A stretch of 64,000 nt of DNA from Isoetes taiwanensis (taxonomy: Eukaryota > Streptophyta > Lycopodiopsida > Isoetales > Isoetaceae): positions 3,190,472 to 3,254,471 of the forward strand of contig JAJEKV010000077.1 of the NCBI GenBank assembly GCA_021234155.1, read 5' to 3'. The notes under the pieces were generated by a model. It searched no databases and had not been told where the DNA came from. It saw only the letters and a program-made list of their open reading frames with translations. Of the stretch, positions 11,781 through 24,224 are shown in pieces. Each line of letters begins with the position of its first letter. The first letter of the stretch is position 1. The position numbers and the translations under genes were made by a program.

Positions 11781-13255
11781 TGTAGATGAATTTACAGCCT
11801 TGTTTCAACAACAAACTCCAAAAAGGTTTCTGCGTGTAAATATATCAGCAGCCCTAAGCCGACAGATCCAATATTCACAGATAAGATAGCTTCTTCCAAA
11901 TAGAGAAACACCACTAAAAGCCTAATTTACTGACCGATTTAAAACCTGATCACAAAAAAACACTGATCCAGGAGACGGCCACGAACGCCGGAGTAGTAAG
12001 GCGCATGAATACAAAGACCCCGTGTAAAGGGCAATGCCATAGCGTTGGTGTTTTAGACGGCTGATATGGATACACGCTACTAACGGGGCCTATCGTGGCC
12101 GTCGCTCGTGACAAATATTACAATTTTAAATAAAATGCATAAAAGTCGAAAATTTCTTTTGACACTGCTAAATATTTAAAAATAATAAACAAAGAAAGAA
12201 AAAGAACTTCAACTCTATCCTTGCCTTTACCATGACAAAAAAAAAATCAATTTGGAAGGTGCGAACCCAACATTTTGGAAGTTATTACAAGAGATAAGAA
12301 GCTAGCAATTATTGTGGCAAGTGGAATAGGTTTGTAATAGCCAACATCTATGGATATTAGGCAACATACCATGGATAGAATTTAAATGATCACTCAAATA
12401 TGGCATATTTGTGCTACCTCATCAAAGGCTCTAAACAAGCTAGAAAGGCCATAACAAGGGGGGAATTTTCATGGCATATGCTGGATTATGCCTCGGGTTG
12501 GTCAAAATCCAAGTACATGAGCCGATTTGGCTCTGTAGATAAGTGATTTGATACAATGTTTGCTTCGATGGAGGTCATGTTGTGTAATGTCGTATGTACA
12601 ATATTTGCAACAAGGAAATGAGACTTAGACGACCAAGATTAATGCAAATGTTTGAAGCTCAGAGTTGCCTTCAATGTGGCCATTGCAATAGCACCTCAGT
12701 TTGGCCACTGTATTATAGATTGATTAGTACTTTCACATATTATATGGTGGACATATCCTTAAGGATATCCCATATATCGTATAATGTGCGGTTCATTTGA
12801 AGGTGTAGATTTAATTATATGCAGTCGTGCTGATAAAGTAATTTCACTCAATTCTTTTTTTGTCGACAGTGTGTTTAGCATTTGTTCAAAGCTATAAAGA
12901 AATGGCAGATGGCGTTGCTTGCAACAATAAACATGATGAAATAAAAGTTGTTCCTTCACACCTAAATCAGCCAGGATTTGTGAATGAATATCCATTTGAC
13001 GTGCTTAAGAAACCCTTTTAAAGATATATATAATCATTACATATACTGTTCATATGTCGACCACTTTAGGTGAAAATTATATATACGTTATTCGTACTTA
13101 GGTATATTATGCTAGACACAACTTGTGGGGCATGGCTTCACATTCTATGCTGTCACACAATACATGTTACTATAGTCAGCTATATGTGATGTACTTTGTT
13201 TATTTACTTGGATTCTAATTCTCAACAAAGAGAGCCTTAGTAGCATGCAAGGCCT
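11781..13255. other. Intergenic between PAT1 5' end and CACTA element
   Basis: The PAT1 upstream region is included here. Small open frames at 12594-12800 and 12759-12995 overlap on opposite strands and show no conserved feature. Nothing else is supported. Confidence 0.5.
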
Positions 13256-13258
13256 TTA

Positions 13259-13287
13259 CACTACAAGAGGATGGGGGGTATAGTGTC
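13259..13287 (+). repeat. CACTA left TIR
   Basis: This 29-bp terminal inverted repeat begins CACTACAAGAGG and ends TATAGTGTC. It is preceded by TTA, one half of the target duplication. Confidence 0.93.
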
Positions 13288-13441
13288 AACCCTTATGACA
13301 AGGCATAGGCCTAGTGTCAATTTTGTGTCGACTGCTACTATCTTGACACAAAGTGCTTGTGTTGTGTCAAGTTTATGTCTGGTGCATAGTGTCAAACATC
13401 CCGTCCAACGCAATGACATCCTTTTGTCAACTTTTTTATCG

Positions 13442-13710
13442 CAATTTAAGTTGGTTATTGCAACAACTTTTGAACAATATTATAACTAAGATGTAACAGC
13501 CTTTTCTCAAGACTTGTAACAAAATGGTATCCAAATTTTTATCTATTATTTCAACTGAATTGTGAGAAGCATTTGTCCAATTTAAGTGGGTTGTTGCAAC
13601 AACTTTTAAACAACATTATAACTATGTCGCTACAATATTTTCTTTAAGACTTATAACAAAATGCCATCCAACTTTGTATCTAGTATTTCAACAAAATTGT
13701 GTTGTGTATT
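13442..13710. repeat. CACTA left subterminal repeat, about 136 bp x 2
   Basis: Two diverged units begin at 13442 and 13578 (caatttaagt, then ttgcaacaactttt, then aacaa.attataacta). Subterminal arrays of this kind are typical inside CACTA ends. Confidence 0.8.
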
Positions 13711-13874
13711 CATACATAAGATATAATACTGCACCAAGGGATATTACTTGGTACGATTCAAGAATGATTTGGATATCTAAGAACTAGTTGGATGAAGGGG
13801 AATAGTAAATGGCGAACAATGTGAACAAAGGAGCAAACCTATTAGGAAGACAAGATCCATCAAATATGAGATAC

Positions 13875-14610
13875 TTAAATGTACATAAATCCAGATGGAT
13901 GAGTCCTAACTGTCTTGCCACGACCTCTATATACAACTTTGAACCATCGTGCCTTCAAGACATTGACATGAAATCTGCGATAATCCAACTCAATAATGTC
14001 TGTCAGGATTCCCACATAATCCAGGTTACTCTCCAGAAGGTTGTGATCCCTGTTACTAGATTGACTTTTTTGTTCAAATTCTGCGCTGATCCCTGAATCA
14101 AATGTAACCCTACACTTATCAACATTGTTGATGCGAAGATGCTGTCCATATGCCCACATTTTATAATAGTTATGAGTAATATAGTATAAAGAGAATGAAA
14201 TTTAGGACCAGAGATTTATAATTTTTTACCTTCTTGATACAACCAAGGGCAAGCTCATAATCATCATCTGGAATACCTTGGTCACGATCTTTAGCTTCGT
14301 CCATACAACCAACATACACTATCCATAACATCTGGTAAACTAGATTGTCCCATTGATCGTCCCGTTGACCTTTATGTGCATCCTCCTTAGCAATTTCATA
14401 TATGTCCCTCCACGGTTGCAAACTTGAAGTACCAAATGTGCTTATAGCAATAAGCATGTCATCACTCAAACTTCGTTCTACTCCATTACCTTGTAATACT
14501 TCTGATGTAATCTCTTTGAGTTCTTTTTCCCACAATTTAGGAGCATCTGGATGGCATGAGATAGTGGCATCATTTAGATAAAATAATGTTTCTTGGACAA
14601 GTTGGCTCAA
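13875..14610 (-). pseudogene. CACTA transposase remnant with DUF4216-like C-terminal part
   Basis: Reading leftward, 14159-13875 encodes WAYGQHLRINNV, TFDSGISAEFEQ, YVGILTDIIELDY and VLKARWFKVVYRGRG. This is the order seen in the DUF4216-type region of plant TNPD/Transposase_21 proteins. Just upstream, 14610-14170 encodes a 146-residue frame (SQLVQETLFYLNDA to PDDDYELALGCIKK). I do not recognise it, and it could be another exon of the same gene or a separate cargo frame. A gtaaaa donor follows GCIKK, but no clear acceptor precedes WAYG. The catalytic DDE part was not found. Confidence 0.65.
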
Positions 14611-15859
14611 AAAGGACGCATGGCAAAAAGAGATGCGAAAAAATGCATGCTAAAAACTGAACATGACATTTGACAAAGATAAAGGTCAATAACAACTATA
14701 GAACTTATCAACAATAGATGGACTAAGCAATTCACAACTAGAAAGAACAATAGAATGTCGAATGCGAAACTTTTATCTGAATTATTTTGCCATGCAATGA
14801 CTGTATCATTTTAGACAAGACCTAGTTGCTTTCTCAAACCCTCATAGTTTCGTTTGCCTCTGTACATGTCCTTTCATATCTACTTATGTCACTCAACTTC
14901 GGCTTGAAATGCAATCTAGTATCAACATGATAGCAAAAATAATATTCCAGATGTTTAAAACTGATAAATAGGACAAGATAAAATTGTCAATATCCATGGA
15001 GATAGTTTTAGATGGTCAATACAACTTTTTTTTGCTTGCAATGGCCAACGCAACCTCCCATAGAAATGTCCCTCATGCAACTATGGCCATGGAATGAATG
15101 CAAAAGGAAAGGAAAAAAGGACAGAGGAAGTAAAGCCTATCACATATTCTATGAAAAGCCCAAGGATTTGATAAGAAGTCCTTGTGGATATACCAACGAC
15201 GAAGAAGAAACCGAACATCGATGTCCAATTAGCAACACCCATATCGGAGTTGTCCGTCTCTTTGCATTCTTCATGCGACATTGGTTCTTTGATCTCACAA
15301 AAGAAGAAATAAACAAAACAAATGTTTCTCGATTTTAAGAACAACACTTTGGTTGGGGAAATTTTGAGGAACCCTTGTAACCTCATCGTGTAAATCTAGA
15401 AATTCACACTATAATTTAGATATAGCAGAAAAATTTCATGTTAAAAACAATGCTTTTTCCGTTACTTCGATAAGAATGGAGTGCGCAGTATTTAGTCAGG
15501 TAGGGTGGTCTAGGTCCAATAGAACTGTCGTGGCCGATTGTGCTTAAAAATTTACCAAACTACCCCTACAAATTAAATCGCCCAAATTATTTCTAGATGG
15601 CACGCAACAAACTAACCAAAATTGCCTAGGGTCGTGCATAACAACACAACTGTCCGTTCGCAATCCCGAAATCAGATCCATATTCTAAGATGGTATAGAC
15701 TGGCCAAAACAAAATGCTTGTGGGGAAAGATGATGCCTCATTTAATCATTTTATCTTGCTAACCAAAATGAGAGTTATCTGCGTTGGACTTATACTTACA
15801 CTATTGTTAGTGATAAAATGGAAACGCTTATCACCATTGAATCCCTGCAAAAAAACGAA

Positions 15860-18650
15860 ATTCAATTTCGCTCCAAATTTTTAGGGCTCCGCCTCTTCGC
15901 CGTTAGGGTTCCTAGGAGGCCCTCGAGGTCGCTGCGCGGCAGATGCCGCAGTACGTTGCCCAAGCCATGGCGGTTGCGAACCACAGGTCTTTCGGCCAGC
16001 ACATTACCTCATCGGTTAATCTCATACATTGGTTAAGCATGGTCTGCAGAGGTAGTGTCGTCTGTTAATCTCATACATCTGTTCGAAATATGGTCTCCGC
16101 AGAGTTATTGCATTTTGTGCCTTCATAAAATCGGCGGATCTCCTTTTGCCTTTGGTGAAGGGCTACTTCTACAAATTCGCTTTGCTTGTGAGTGCTAACA
16201 ATACAACCGTTGTGCTTGTTTGGCCTTGCTTTTGGTCGTGGAGCTCCTTCGCTATTCCAAGACGCCGTAGAAGGTGTATGGCTGCCGTAGTACTCTTTGC
16301 ATAGCACCCTTGCCTCAAACCTCGCATTTATCTCTTGCTTTCGAAAATAGTGAACAATTAGAGCCTATATTTAATTGTTATCTTAATCTTGCTGATAATG
16401 CCTCTTATGTAAAGAGATGGATTTGTTCTCCTTTTGATCTACTATGGTATCGATTTATGCTTGCATGTTTGTTCAGTGGGGCTTCGTTGTAAGTTGAGAG
16501 ATTCTTTCATTGCTTTGCGATGCAAATCACCTCTTAGGAAGTAGTGCACGCTTACGAATGAGTCATATTGATAGATTTATCTGACACTGCCCTCGTTTTG
16601 ACAAAAACCTCTTTAGGATCTGATAAAGAAGTTAGATTTTGCCCTCATTTCTTGCCATTTATTAGAATGCATATATTGCCTTTTTATGCATGGGAATGGT
16701 TCAAAATATTTGTTGTCATGCTAGGCTTAAAATTTGGTTCCGTTTTGTAGTTCATTTGTAAGAAGAGTGTTCATGAGACGATATTATTGAGTTCAAAGTG
16801 CTTCTTATGCTTTTTTATCGTCACAAGGCCCATTCCTTAGAATTTATGCATTTTGTTTGCATTTTTGCAGCCTTGATTTAATTTCAAAACATCAATTCTG
16901 TTGTTCATAATTTTCTCTTTAATTTCATGGCGATGAATTTCTAGCTGAAGTTCATACCCATTGATTCTGATTTACAGGAAACATCCAGTCTCTCCTCCAT
17001 CTTGAATTTATGCGTGAAAGTGATGATGCAAAGGCGGATCCAACAAATTTCTTTTGCACATTATAGAGTGAGTTGCATTGAATTTTATATCTGCAAATTT
17101 TAGATAAGCATTTATTTTCATCTCCAAGATGATCACCACATTGGATTGGTCAAGTTTCCAGCCAGACGGCAAGGTGATTGAAGCTCAAATTTGGCTGCTT
17201 GTGTTGCATTTCTGCTACCATTAATAATTGCGGCAATTTCTCCTGCTTTAATAGTTATCTGCTACTTGCGGCAATTTCTCCTGCTTTAACATCCTCCATC
17301 TTATGAACAAAAAAGAGTTGCAGCTTGTACTAACAATGCTGCCACATAATTTCTGATTTCTGCATTATTTTAGGTTCTTGCGCATTGTTTATCCCTTTAC
17401 TTCTTGTTGTGCACATTACATTGGACATACATAAAAGCCTGGGCCTTGGGCCTGATCCGAAGACCACTACCAGACATCTGACTTAGACCAAGATTCCTTA
17501 GCCTGGCCAGATTTATCAGTCCATATTTTGTATTAAGGATAATCTTATAGGGGTTCCATGTAGTTTGATTTATACTTAAAAATAGAGAGAACTTTATTTG
17601 ACAGTCTTAAGTAGCAATTTTCATAATTTATTGAAGCCAATCCTAACTATTTTGTTATTACATAAACATAGCAGATCCATATGTGTAGTACACAGCCAGA
17701 AATTGCCGTTAGGTTACTTCTTGCTCAAAATCTTATTAATGTGCATGCAGACAGTCAAACCAGATACTATATTATGCATTCAAAGTATGTTGGATCTTTC
17801 AAACCATAAGGTGTATACAGCATGAAAACCCATTCCAAAATCCCTTTTCCATTTATAAACTCCACATGGACTATCACACATTAAAAACGAGCGTTCCAAA
17901 CCCGATTCTAGAACAAGAATATTTCTCATGATAGTAAAGGCTTTCAAACAGTTTGACAAATGCTTATAACTTAAACATCCGCTTTGAAAGTAATTTCTTC
18001 TTCATTACCTCGGCATGTATTTTGAAACCGTATTTGAAGTATTTAAATTTAGGGATAAGATAGAACCTGAAAAGCTTATAGAAAAGCTCATGTTCATCAC
18101 ACTTAGGAACTGTTTTTACAGTAGGAATATAGTTGAACCAAATTTTTGCTAATAATGCAAAGAGTTTCTTTGTCTTGTGGATCCTTATTGCAAAGAGTAA
18201 GTGCTATAGAAGAGCTCAGAGGTATTTTTACTTTTGGTGGTTAAATATTCATGTTTGAGCAAGAATTATTTTAGTTCTAAGTGAGTTGTTTTTCTATGGC
18301 AGCATAAAGCCTTGGACTATCTTAACGGGACAAGCCCAGGTGTCATCTTTAAGATAAAACCCAAGGAGAAAGAAGTTACAAACAGGGTAAGTGTATTTCA
18401 TTCAATAATCGTGGTTTGTGTGAATTTAAATTAATCTTATGTTTATATATTATACATGCAGAATATTTGCTATATTGATAGTGACTCTGATAAAACCTGA
18501 TAAAGAACAGGTATGAAGGGCTATCAAAGCGATTCGTTTTACATGAAATTCTTTTAATTCAAGCTAATTTCTCCCTTGAACTAATTAGGAGGAAGACAAT
18601 GATGAAGGCAAAAGAAATGAAGATGGACTCTAGAATCAAGAGGGTTGAAT
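15860..18650 (+). pseudogene. Exon-like host-gene segments inside the CACTA element (possible gene capture)
   Basis: A GC-rich 5'-UTR-like stretch leads to MPQYVAQAMAVANHR (about 15942-15990). Exon-like pieces bounded by splice-like sites follow. About 16980-17065 encodes QSLLHLEFMRESDDAKADP. A piece near 17128 encodes ITTLDWSSFQPDGK before gtgatt. About 18303-18388 is flanked by ggcag and gtaagt and encodes HKALDYLNGTSPGVIFKIKP. A last piece near 18590 encodes EEDNDEGKRNEDGL and a stop. I do not recognise the donor gene. The pieces share one orientation, opposite to the transposase remnant. Some contain stops (a stop follows DSDSDKT near 18497), so a functional product is unlikely. Confidence 0.5.
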
Positions 18651-19040
18651 CTGAATTTTATTACTTTTAAATAGTTAAAGGCCCTTCTTTTATTGAGACG
18701 TTCGGAAAATTCAATGCTCAATGTTGAAATTTTTTTTCCAAGCATGAACTCAATGCTCATTTTTATTGTTTATGATCCTTATATATCTATAATGCAATTG
18801 ATTATTTTGTTTTCTTAGAACCATCAAACTTGTCTTTTTCTTATTATTGAAACTTGCCTCATTGCATTCGAAAGTAACAATGTAGACAAGTGCAATCCAC
18901 ATTTGAAATGAATTATTTGTGTGTTCGTATTGTTATTTTTCACATTTTTGAGAAGGGTGCGTTCTATTTTTCACAAATTTTTGTTGATAAGTTGACACTA
19001 TTTCACAAATGGTGTCTCTTTAAGTTTGCTATTACGTTGT

Positions 19041-19270
19041 TGTAATTTTGTCACAAGTTATAACCTAAAGCTTGCTATTATCTTGTTGTAATTTTGTCAT
19101 AAGTTGTAACCCAAAGCTCGTCACTACCTTATTGTAATTTTGTCACAAGTTATAACCCAAAGATAGTCACTACCTTGGTGTAATTTGGATATAAGTCATT
19201 ACTCAAAGCTCGTCACTATGTATTTGTAGTTTTGTCTCAAATCATTACTTAACATTGCTATATGCTAGTC
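19041..19270. repeat. CACTA right subterminal tandem repeat, 46 bp x about 5
   Basis: Units begin at 19041, 19087, 19133, 19179 and 19225 (tgtaattttgtcacaagt with variants), exactly 46 bp apart. Later copies are more diverged. Confidence 0.9.
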
Positions 19271-19529
19271 ACAAACCATGGTACAACTCAATACAATGCT
19301 TCTTGATATTCTTGACACTAAACTGCTATCATAGGTGATGCTAATTTGTCACAATACGAGTTGCAACCTTGTCGGAAACTCTATTAGTGTCAAAATTTTT
19401 TGGTCACAATCTTGACTCAATGGTGGTCACCCCAGTGACCAATGATGACGTCTAATATAGTGTCAAGATTTTGACCATTTTGGGAACATGGTAGGTTCAC
19501 CTAGTGTCAAAAAAATTGCCACTATGCTC

Positions 19530-19558
19530 GACACTATATCCCCTATTCTCTTGTAGTG
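19530..19558 (-). repeat. CACTA right TIR
   Basis: This is the inverse of the left TIR, ending ctcttgtagtg, and is followed by TTA, the second half of the target duplication. Confidence 0.93.
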
Positions 19559-19561
19559 TTA

Positions 19562-20955
19562 TATTTCTACATTTTACTGACACAAGTCAAATGAGCCTGA
19601 ACCTTAAAAATAGAAAATTCGATATGGTACAAATGTGCAAAATATAGTTTATGCACTATACTTAGGAACTCCAAGCTTGCTCTTAAAGGCCCAACAAGTC
19701 ACATTCCCAGGAATATATCCAGCTACCATGTATCTTAAGAAGAGCACGTGTTTGGTGTAATGAGTGTTATTTAAGATGATGCGATGATATCTGAATGGCA
19801 AGACCAGTTTATGATCTATCTGCTAGAATAAAGCCAATTGTGCTTTCAAAATTTATGATTCTGATTTTTTGCAGGATTGGAGTGTGCTACCTAAGGATTA
19901 AAAGTTCCAGCTTAGAACAACATATGATCATTCACATATCGATATGAGGAAACAAAAGTCTCTCAAGTTGCCTGAGCCTCCTATATGCAGAGGAATGAAA
20001 TAAGCACTCTACACCCAAGACCATAGTCCTCCGTCATTCAATGCAAAAGCCAGTGTAATTTATTTTCCAGTCTTCTCAAAGTGTTGTTTTCTTAATAGTC
20101 TCTACATCTAGAAGACTATCTATCGCATTAACAGAGATTATTCTGATTCCCCATAGCAAATTCTATTAATTAGTCTACTAGGGACTATAGAATGAGACGA
20201 CCTCCAATTGAAGTGTTTATTAATCCCTTCTACGTCCTTGTTACCAATTATTGATTATCGTCATCAGTTGAATTATCTGTCCTAGCATAAGCCAGAAATA
20301 CAAATTGTAGGCTGACCTTTTGCAACTCCTGGGCAGAAGCCCTTCTCAAAACTGTTTCAAACCCAAAACATATAGGAAAATAACACCAAAGAGATACCAA
20401 AAGCATAATCGTATCATTAGCTTAATGTGCAACATAAATCTGCTTGCTCTATATGCATGTTGTTGAAAGAACATGGTGTATTCAATGTTCTTGTAATGCA
20501 CAAACATTGAAGTTCATGCAAGACAAAGAGCATTATGTGCAAAGTAATTTGGCACTGAAAGAGCTTGATCTTTTATTTACATGGAATCAAAATCCCTATA
20601 CTAGTTTACAAATACCTTTGGTCAAGAGCAAGAACCATTGCAAAGGGCTTTTCATTTCTTGAGAACTAGACTTTGTGGGACTGTTGTAGCATCTGATTGG
20701 GCAAGGTAGCATCTGATTGGGCGAGTTGTCTACCTATTACAAACAGGAAGGATGCATGTTGAATATTCTTTCAAGTAAAATCTTTTATTTACCAAGCCCT
20801 GTATCTTTGAATTCTATAATTTTGATGCTTTCTGGATTTCTTTCCACTATCTGTCCTGTTGCAGGATATGATCACAAGGTCATACTAGACCCAACTCCGA
20901 ATATGCCGAATAAACAAAGTAATGCTCACCTTACCTTTGATTAACAGGTTTGGAT
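19562..20955. other. Intergenic between CACTA and gypsy remnant
   Basis: I see no gene. Short open frames at 20444-20662 and 20717-20944 have no conserved features. A 13-bp direct repeat (gtagcatctgatt) lies at 20687 and 20706. Confidence 0.5.
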
Positions 20956-20959
20956 TTTG

Positions 20960-22900
20960 ATTTTGGAGTGCGGAAGGATACCCATTCTCCCTTCGCATTT
21001 CTTGTTGGGCTCCGTAAGCATGAAGCGAATTTTCTTCTACCTTCTTGCTGTAGCCCATTTTGTGAAATAATCTATTGCAACAAGCACATCTTCATGTTGA
21101 GCAAAAGAGGGAGGATCTATTGGCCAATGAAATCCAACCCTGGTCCAGGTGAAGTTATGGCTGTGAGAGGTGCAGGTTGCAGAATTCTTTTGCCAAATAT
21201 TTGGCACTTGTGACAAGTCCTGATTTTCTCATAACAATCCTAGTAAAGAGTAGGCCATAAGTATCCAGACCTCAATATTTTCTTAGCTGTTGTGTCAGCT
21301 GCATAATGTCCTCCACATACTCCATCATGACAAGCCTCTATAACCAAATCTGCCTCTCCTTTGTCCACACACCTCATTAGTACTCCTCCTTTGTCAACCC
21401 TGCACAAAATATCATTTATAAGTCTAAATTTGCTGCATTTTTCCTTGAACCTTCTTTGCTGGTTGGCATTTAGCTCTTGAGGCAGCTCTCCAAATTCCAG
21501 GTACTTTTTATTTCTTTCTGCCAATCTGCTTCTTTCATGTAAGTAACAACCAGGTTAGTATTCACATTATTTTCACATTCTTCCAAACCTTCTTGGTCCT
21601 CGTGTTTGAAGAGAGCATAAGGAAGATAAGCATTGGGATCTTCAATTGTTTTGATCACTTTCACACTCAAGTTGTATGTCTGGACTTTGCAAGCCCATTC
21701 GTATATCTTGACTTTGCGTGGATTTTTAGCAAACAGCAGGGATATAGGATCTTGCCTCATCATACTTGAATTTACTATTTTGAAAGATGTGGCCTTGTCT
21801 ATCTATCAGAAATATGAGAGCAGCTGCACTTTTCTCGAGTCTAGAATATCTGAGTTATGTATCTGACCAAATTTTGCTTGCAAAGGTGATGGTCATGTTT
21901 TCTTGCAGCAAGGCTACCTCTATGGCTCTTTTTGTGACACTTATATAAGCTTGAAAAGGTTTTGAGGGATCAGGAGATTTTAGCAAGGTAGATTCACAGA
22001 TTGCTTGAATTATCTTGTCAAAAGCCTCTTGACAAGAGTCATTCCAATTTGCAAGAGTATGCTTGCTTTCTTGCTTTGTGAACTTTCCTATCTTTTTCAG
22101 AGAGAAAAATGTGGCACATACATCCTGAAGAAACTTGTCATTCCTAAAAAGCTCTTCACCTGCTTGATGGTTTTGGGTGGTGTCAGCCTTTTCAGAACCT
22201 CTACCTTGCTTTCAACAACTTGAATACCTCCTCTTGATATCTCATGCCCAGTAGATCTTCTTTGGAGCATAGAAACATGCACTTTTTGGGAGTTAGGCTT
22301 ACTCCCCCTTTTATGCGTCATCCATTATTTGAATCACTCTGATGTTTGATGGGACCAATAGATTCATTGTTATGCAGATAATTCAAGTGATCATTCATAC
22401 AAGTTCCCAAGCAAAGATCATCTAGAAAAACTCTAAACAAATGTGATGGCATTTCTTTGAATATGGAATCCATTGCTCTCTGAAATGTTGCTGAAGCATT
22501 CATTAGACCAAAAGGCATCCTTTTCATAGCAAAGATGCCTCAGGGTGTAATAAATGCTGTATTAGGCTGATCTTCCTCCTTGATGCTAATTTGATTGAAT
22601 CCTGAAAAGCCATCCAAGAATGAGTAGATTTTTTTTTTCCAACAACAGCATGTAAAACTTGTTCCAGAAAAGGTAAAGGGTAGCAATCTTTTATAGTGGC
22701 CTTATTCAGGTCTCTACAATCAATGCAAATCCTTATTGTTTTGTTCTTTTTTTCAACTGCCAAATACAGGACAACCCAATCAAGATTCACTATTTCTGCT
22801 ATGACACCTGCATTCTTCATTTTAAAAGCTCCTCTTTTATCAGGTCAAGCAAAGCAACATTTATCCTTCTTAACTTATGCACTACATGTTTTTCATTCTC
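20960..22900 (-). mobile_element. Ty3/gypsy retrotransposon pol remnant (RT, RNase H, integrase N-terminus)
   Basis: Reading leftward, RT lies at about 22820-22320 with TIRICIDCRDLNKATIKDCYP, then KRMPFGLMNASATFQRAM and the active-site region FRVFLDDLC. The connection reads TPPKTIKQVKSFLGM (about 22200). RNase H lies about 22050-21650 (PDPSKPF and LLFAKNPRKVKIYEWA). The integrase zinc finger (ACHDGVCGGHYAADTTAKKI, LWPTLY, then CHKCQ) ends in PGPGLDFIG near 21130. Frames change several times and stops interrupt the integrase. No LTRs were recognised on either side. The pol order excludes Ty1/copia. Confidence 0.88.
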
Positions 22901-22904
22901 CTTA

Positions 22905-24023
22905 ATTCTTATTTCAAATTCACAAACCTTCCTGTCGACACCTACTAGCTCTTTATAGTCCCAAGCAAAAATATCCTTCCACTCATCAAAGATTTGACTT
23001 TACCTTCATCTTCCTTTTTGAAAAGATCTCCACTATTTTCATTAACTATAAAAGACCTCGACCTATTGTGCCTCACTTATGAACAACTGTTATTTCGATG
23101 TTCAATGCCATCCATAAATTTCACATCATTCTGTTGCAAATATCATGTTGTAGGAGACATCTCTATGTGTACACCAATGTGCAGATGCTAAATCGATGTG
23201 ATGCACATTCCATAAGTTAGATCTTCATTGCTTTTTAAAACTCCCATACAAACTCTGCAATAGGCCCAAGCCAACCAGTAGAAGGTCCTTCTCGGTGCTG
23301 AGCTACCCCTTTGCCTTGATATTGCATATACCTCCTCCGTTTTTCCTCTTAGTTTCCCTCTTATCTAGATTATAGGCATTTAAGCATTATGCGTAATTCA
23401 CACAAGAAAGCACTCTTCAATTTTTCAATAAGCAGAACATTGTAAAGTTCGTCGGACAATGATAGTCGTAGGCTGCAGCAACGCCAAACTTGCTTGTCGA
23501 AGCCGCTCTATAACTAGCTCTAATATTCATGGATTTCCACCGTTGTAGATGAAATCAAACGCTTAAAAGAGCATTCACTTGCACAAAAATCACACTTGGC
23601 TGCAACGTGAATAGCTTGAGAATGCACGAAGTCGTGGATGGGCGTTTGTGCAAAAGTGCTAAAAAAGCTGTTAACTAGTGGAAATGCAGGGTTGGGGTGA
23701 AGGTTGGGGCGGGGATGGAATAGTTTCATTGATCGATATGATTGTCTTGTAGAGTTTGTGCATTTGTGGAGCGGCAGGGGATGAAGAACAACAATGCGAA
23801 CCAAGACATTAAGTGGTAAAGATAAAATCTGCACATCGTCTACCAAAAAGAAAGCAAATTTGACATGCAAACGGATCAAAGAAGATAACATATGAAAAAC
23901 CTTAATTAATGATTTGCATTCACAAAAGACTGTCTTGGATGAATTTTATTATTCAAGGTAAGATTTATACAGGATTAAAACAAAATTGCAAAGATCAAAT
24001 TCTTATGCAGGGAGGGTACTTAA
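22905..24023. other. Intergenic, no gene seen
   Basis: The right part would hold the 5' end of the gypsy remnant, but I recognise no gag or LTR. The minus frame at 23520-23891 has no conserved features. Confidence 0.5.
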
Positions 24024-24027
24024 TTAC

Positions 24028-24224
24028 CAAGACCCATCAGAGGTTCCAAGTTCTTGGTGGCTTTGGCCGTCTATAATAACAGCTGCTCGTAGCTCATCTG
24101 CCTTCATCGAAAAACCTTCTTCCTCATATAGGGCAGCCAAGTCTCGCATTGCTGCTCCAATAGCCAGCCCAGATGTCGAAGAGGGGGCAGAGCTAATCCG
24201 CAAGCGCTCCACCATGCCCTCCAA
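24028..24224 (-). CDS. Possible divergent small gene or first exon, unknown product
   Basis: The frame begins MEGMVERLRISSAPSS and contains AAMRDLAALYEEEGFSMKAD and a short C-terminal tail. GC content and amino-acid composition look coding, and the frame sits head to head with DLST. It may end at TAA (24024-24026), giving 66 residues, or splice out at a gtaatt donor right of 24027. I do not recognise the family and saw no clear downstream exon. Confidence 0.4.

Larger units (their letters stand above)
13259..19558. mobile_element. CACTA (EnSpm/CMC) DNA transposon, both ends intact
   Basis: The left end starts CACTACAAGAGGATGG and the right end is its inverse. The 29-bp TIRs agree at 26 positions, with all three differences G versus A. 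A 3-bp target duplication TTA flanks the element (13256-13258 and 19559-19561), as expected for CACTA elements. The element is 6,300 bp. The motif TAGTGTCAA recurs near both ends (13281, 13312, 13387; 19385, 19458, 19502), resembling the subterminal transposase-binding motifs of this superfamily. Inside are a transposase remnant on the minus strand and exon-like plus-strand segments. The ends look well preserved, while the coding content appears decayed, so any mobility would need a transposase from elsewhere. Confidence 0.93.
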
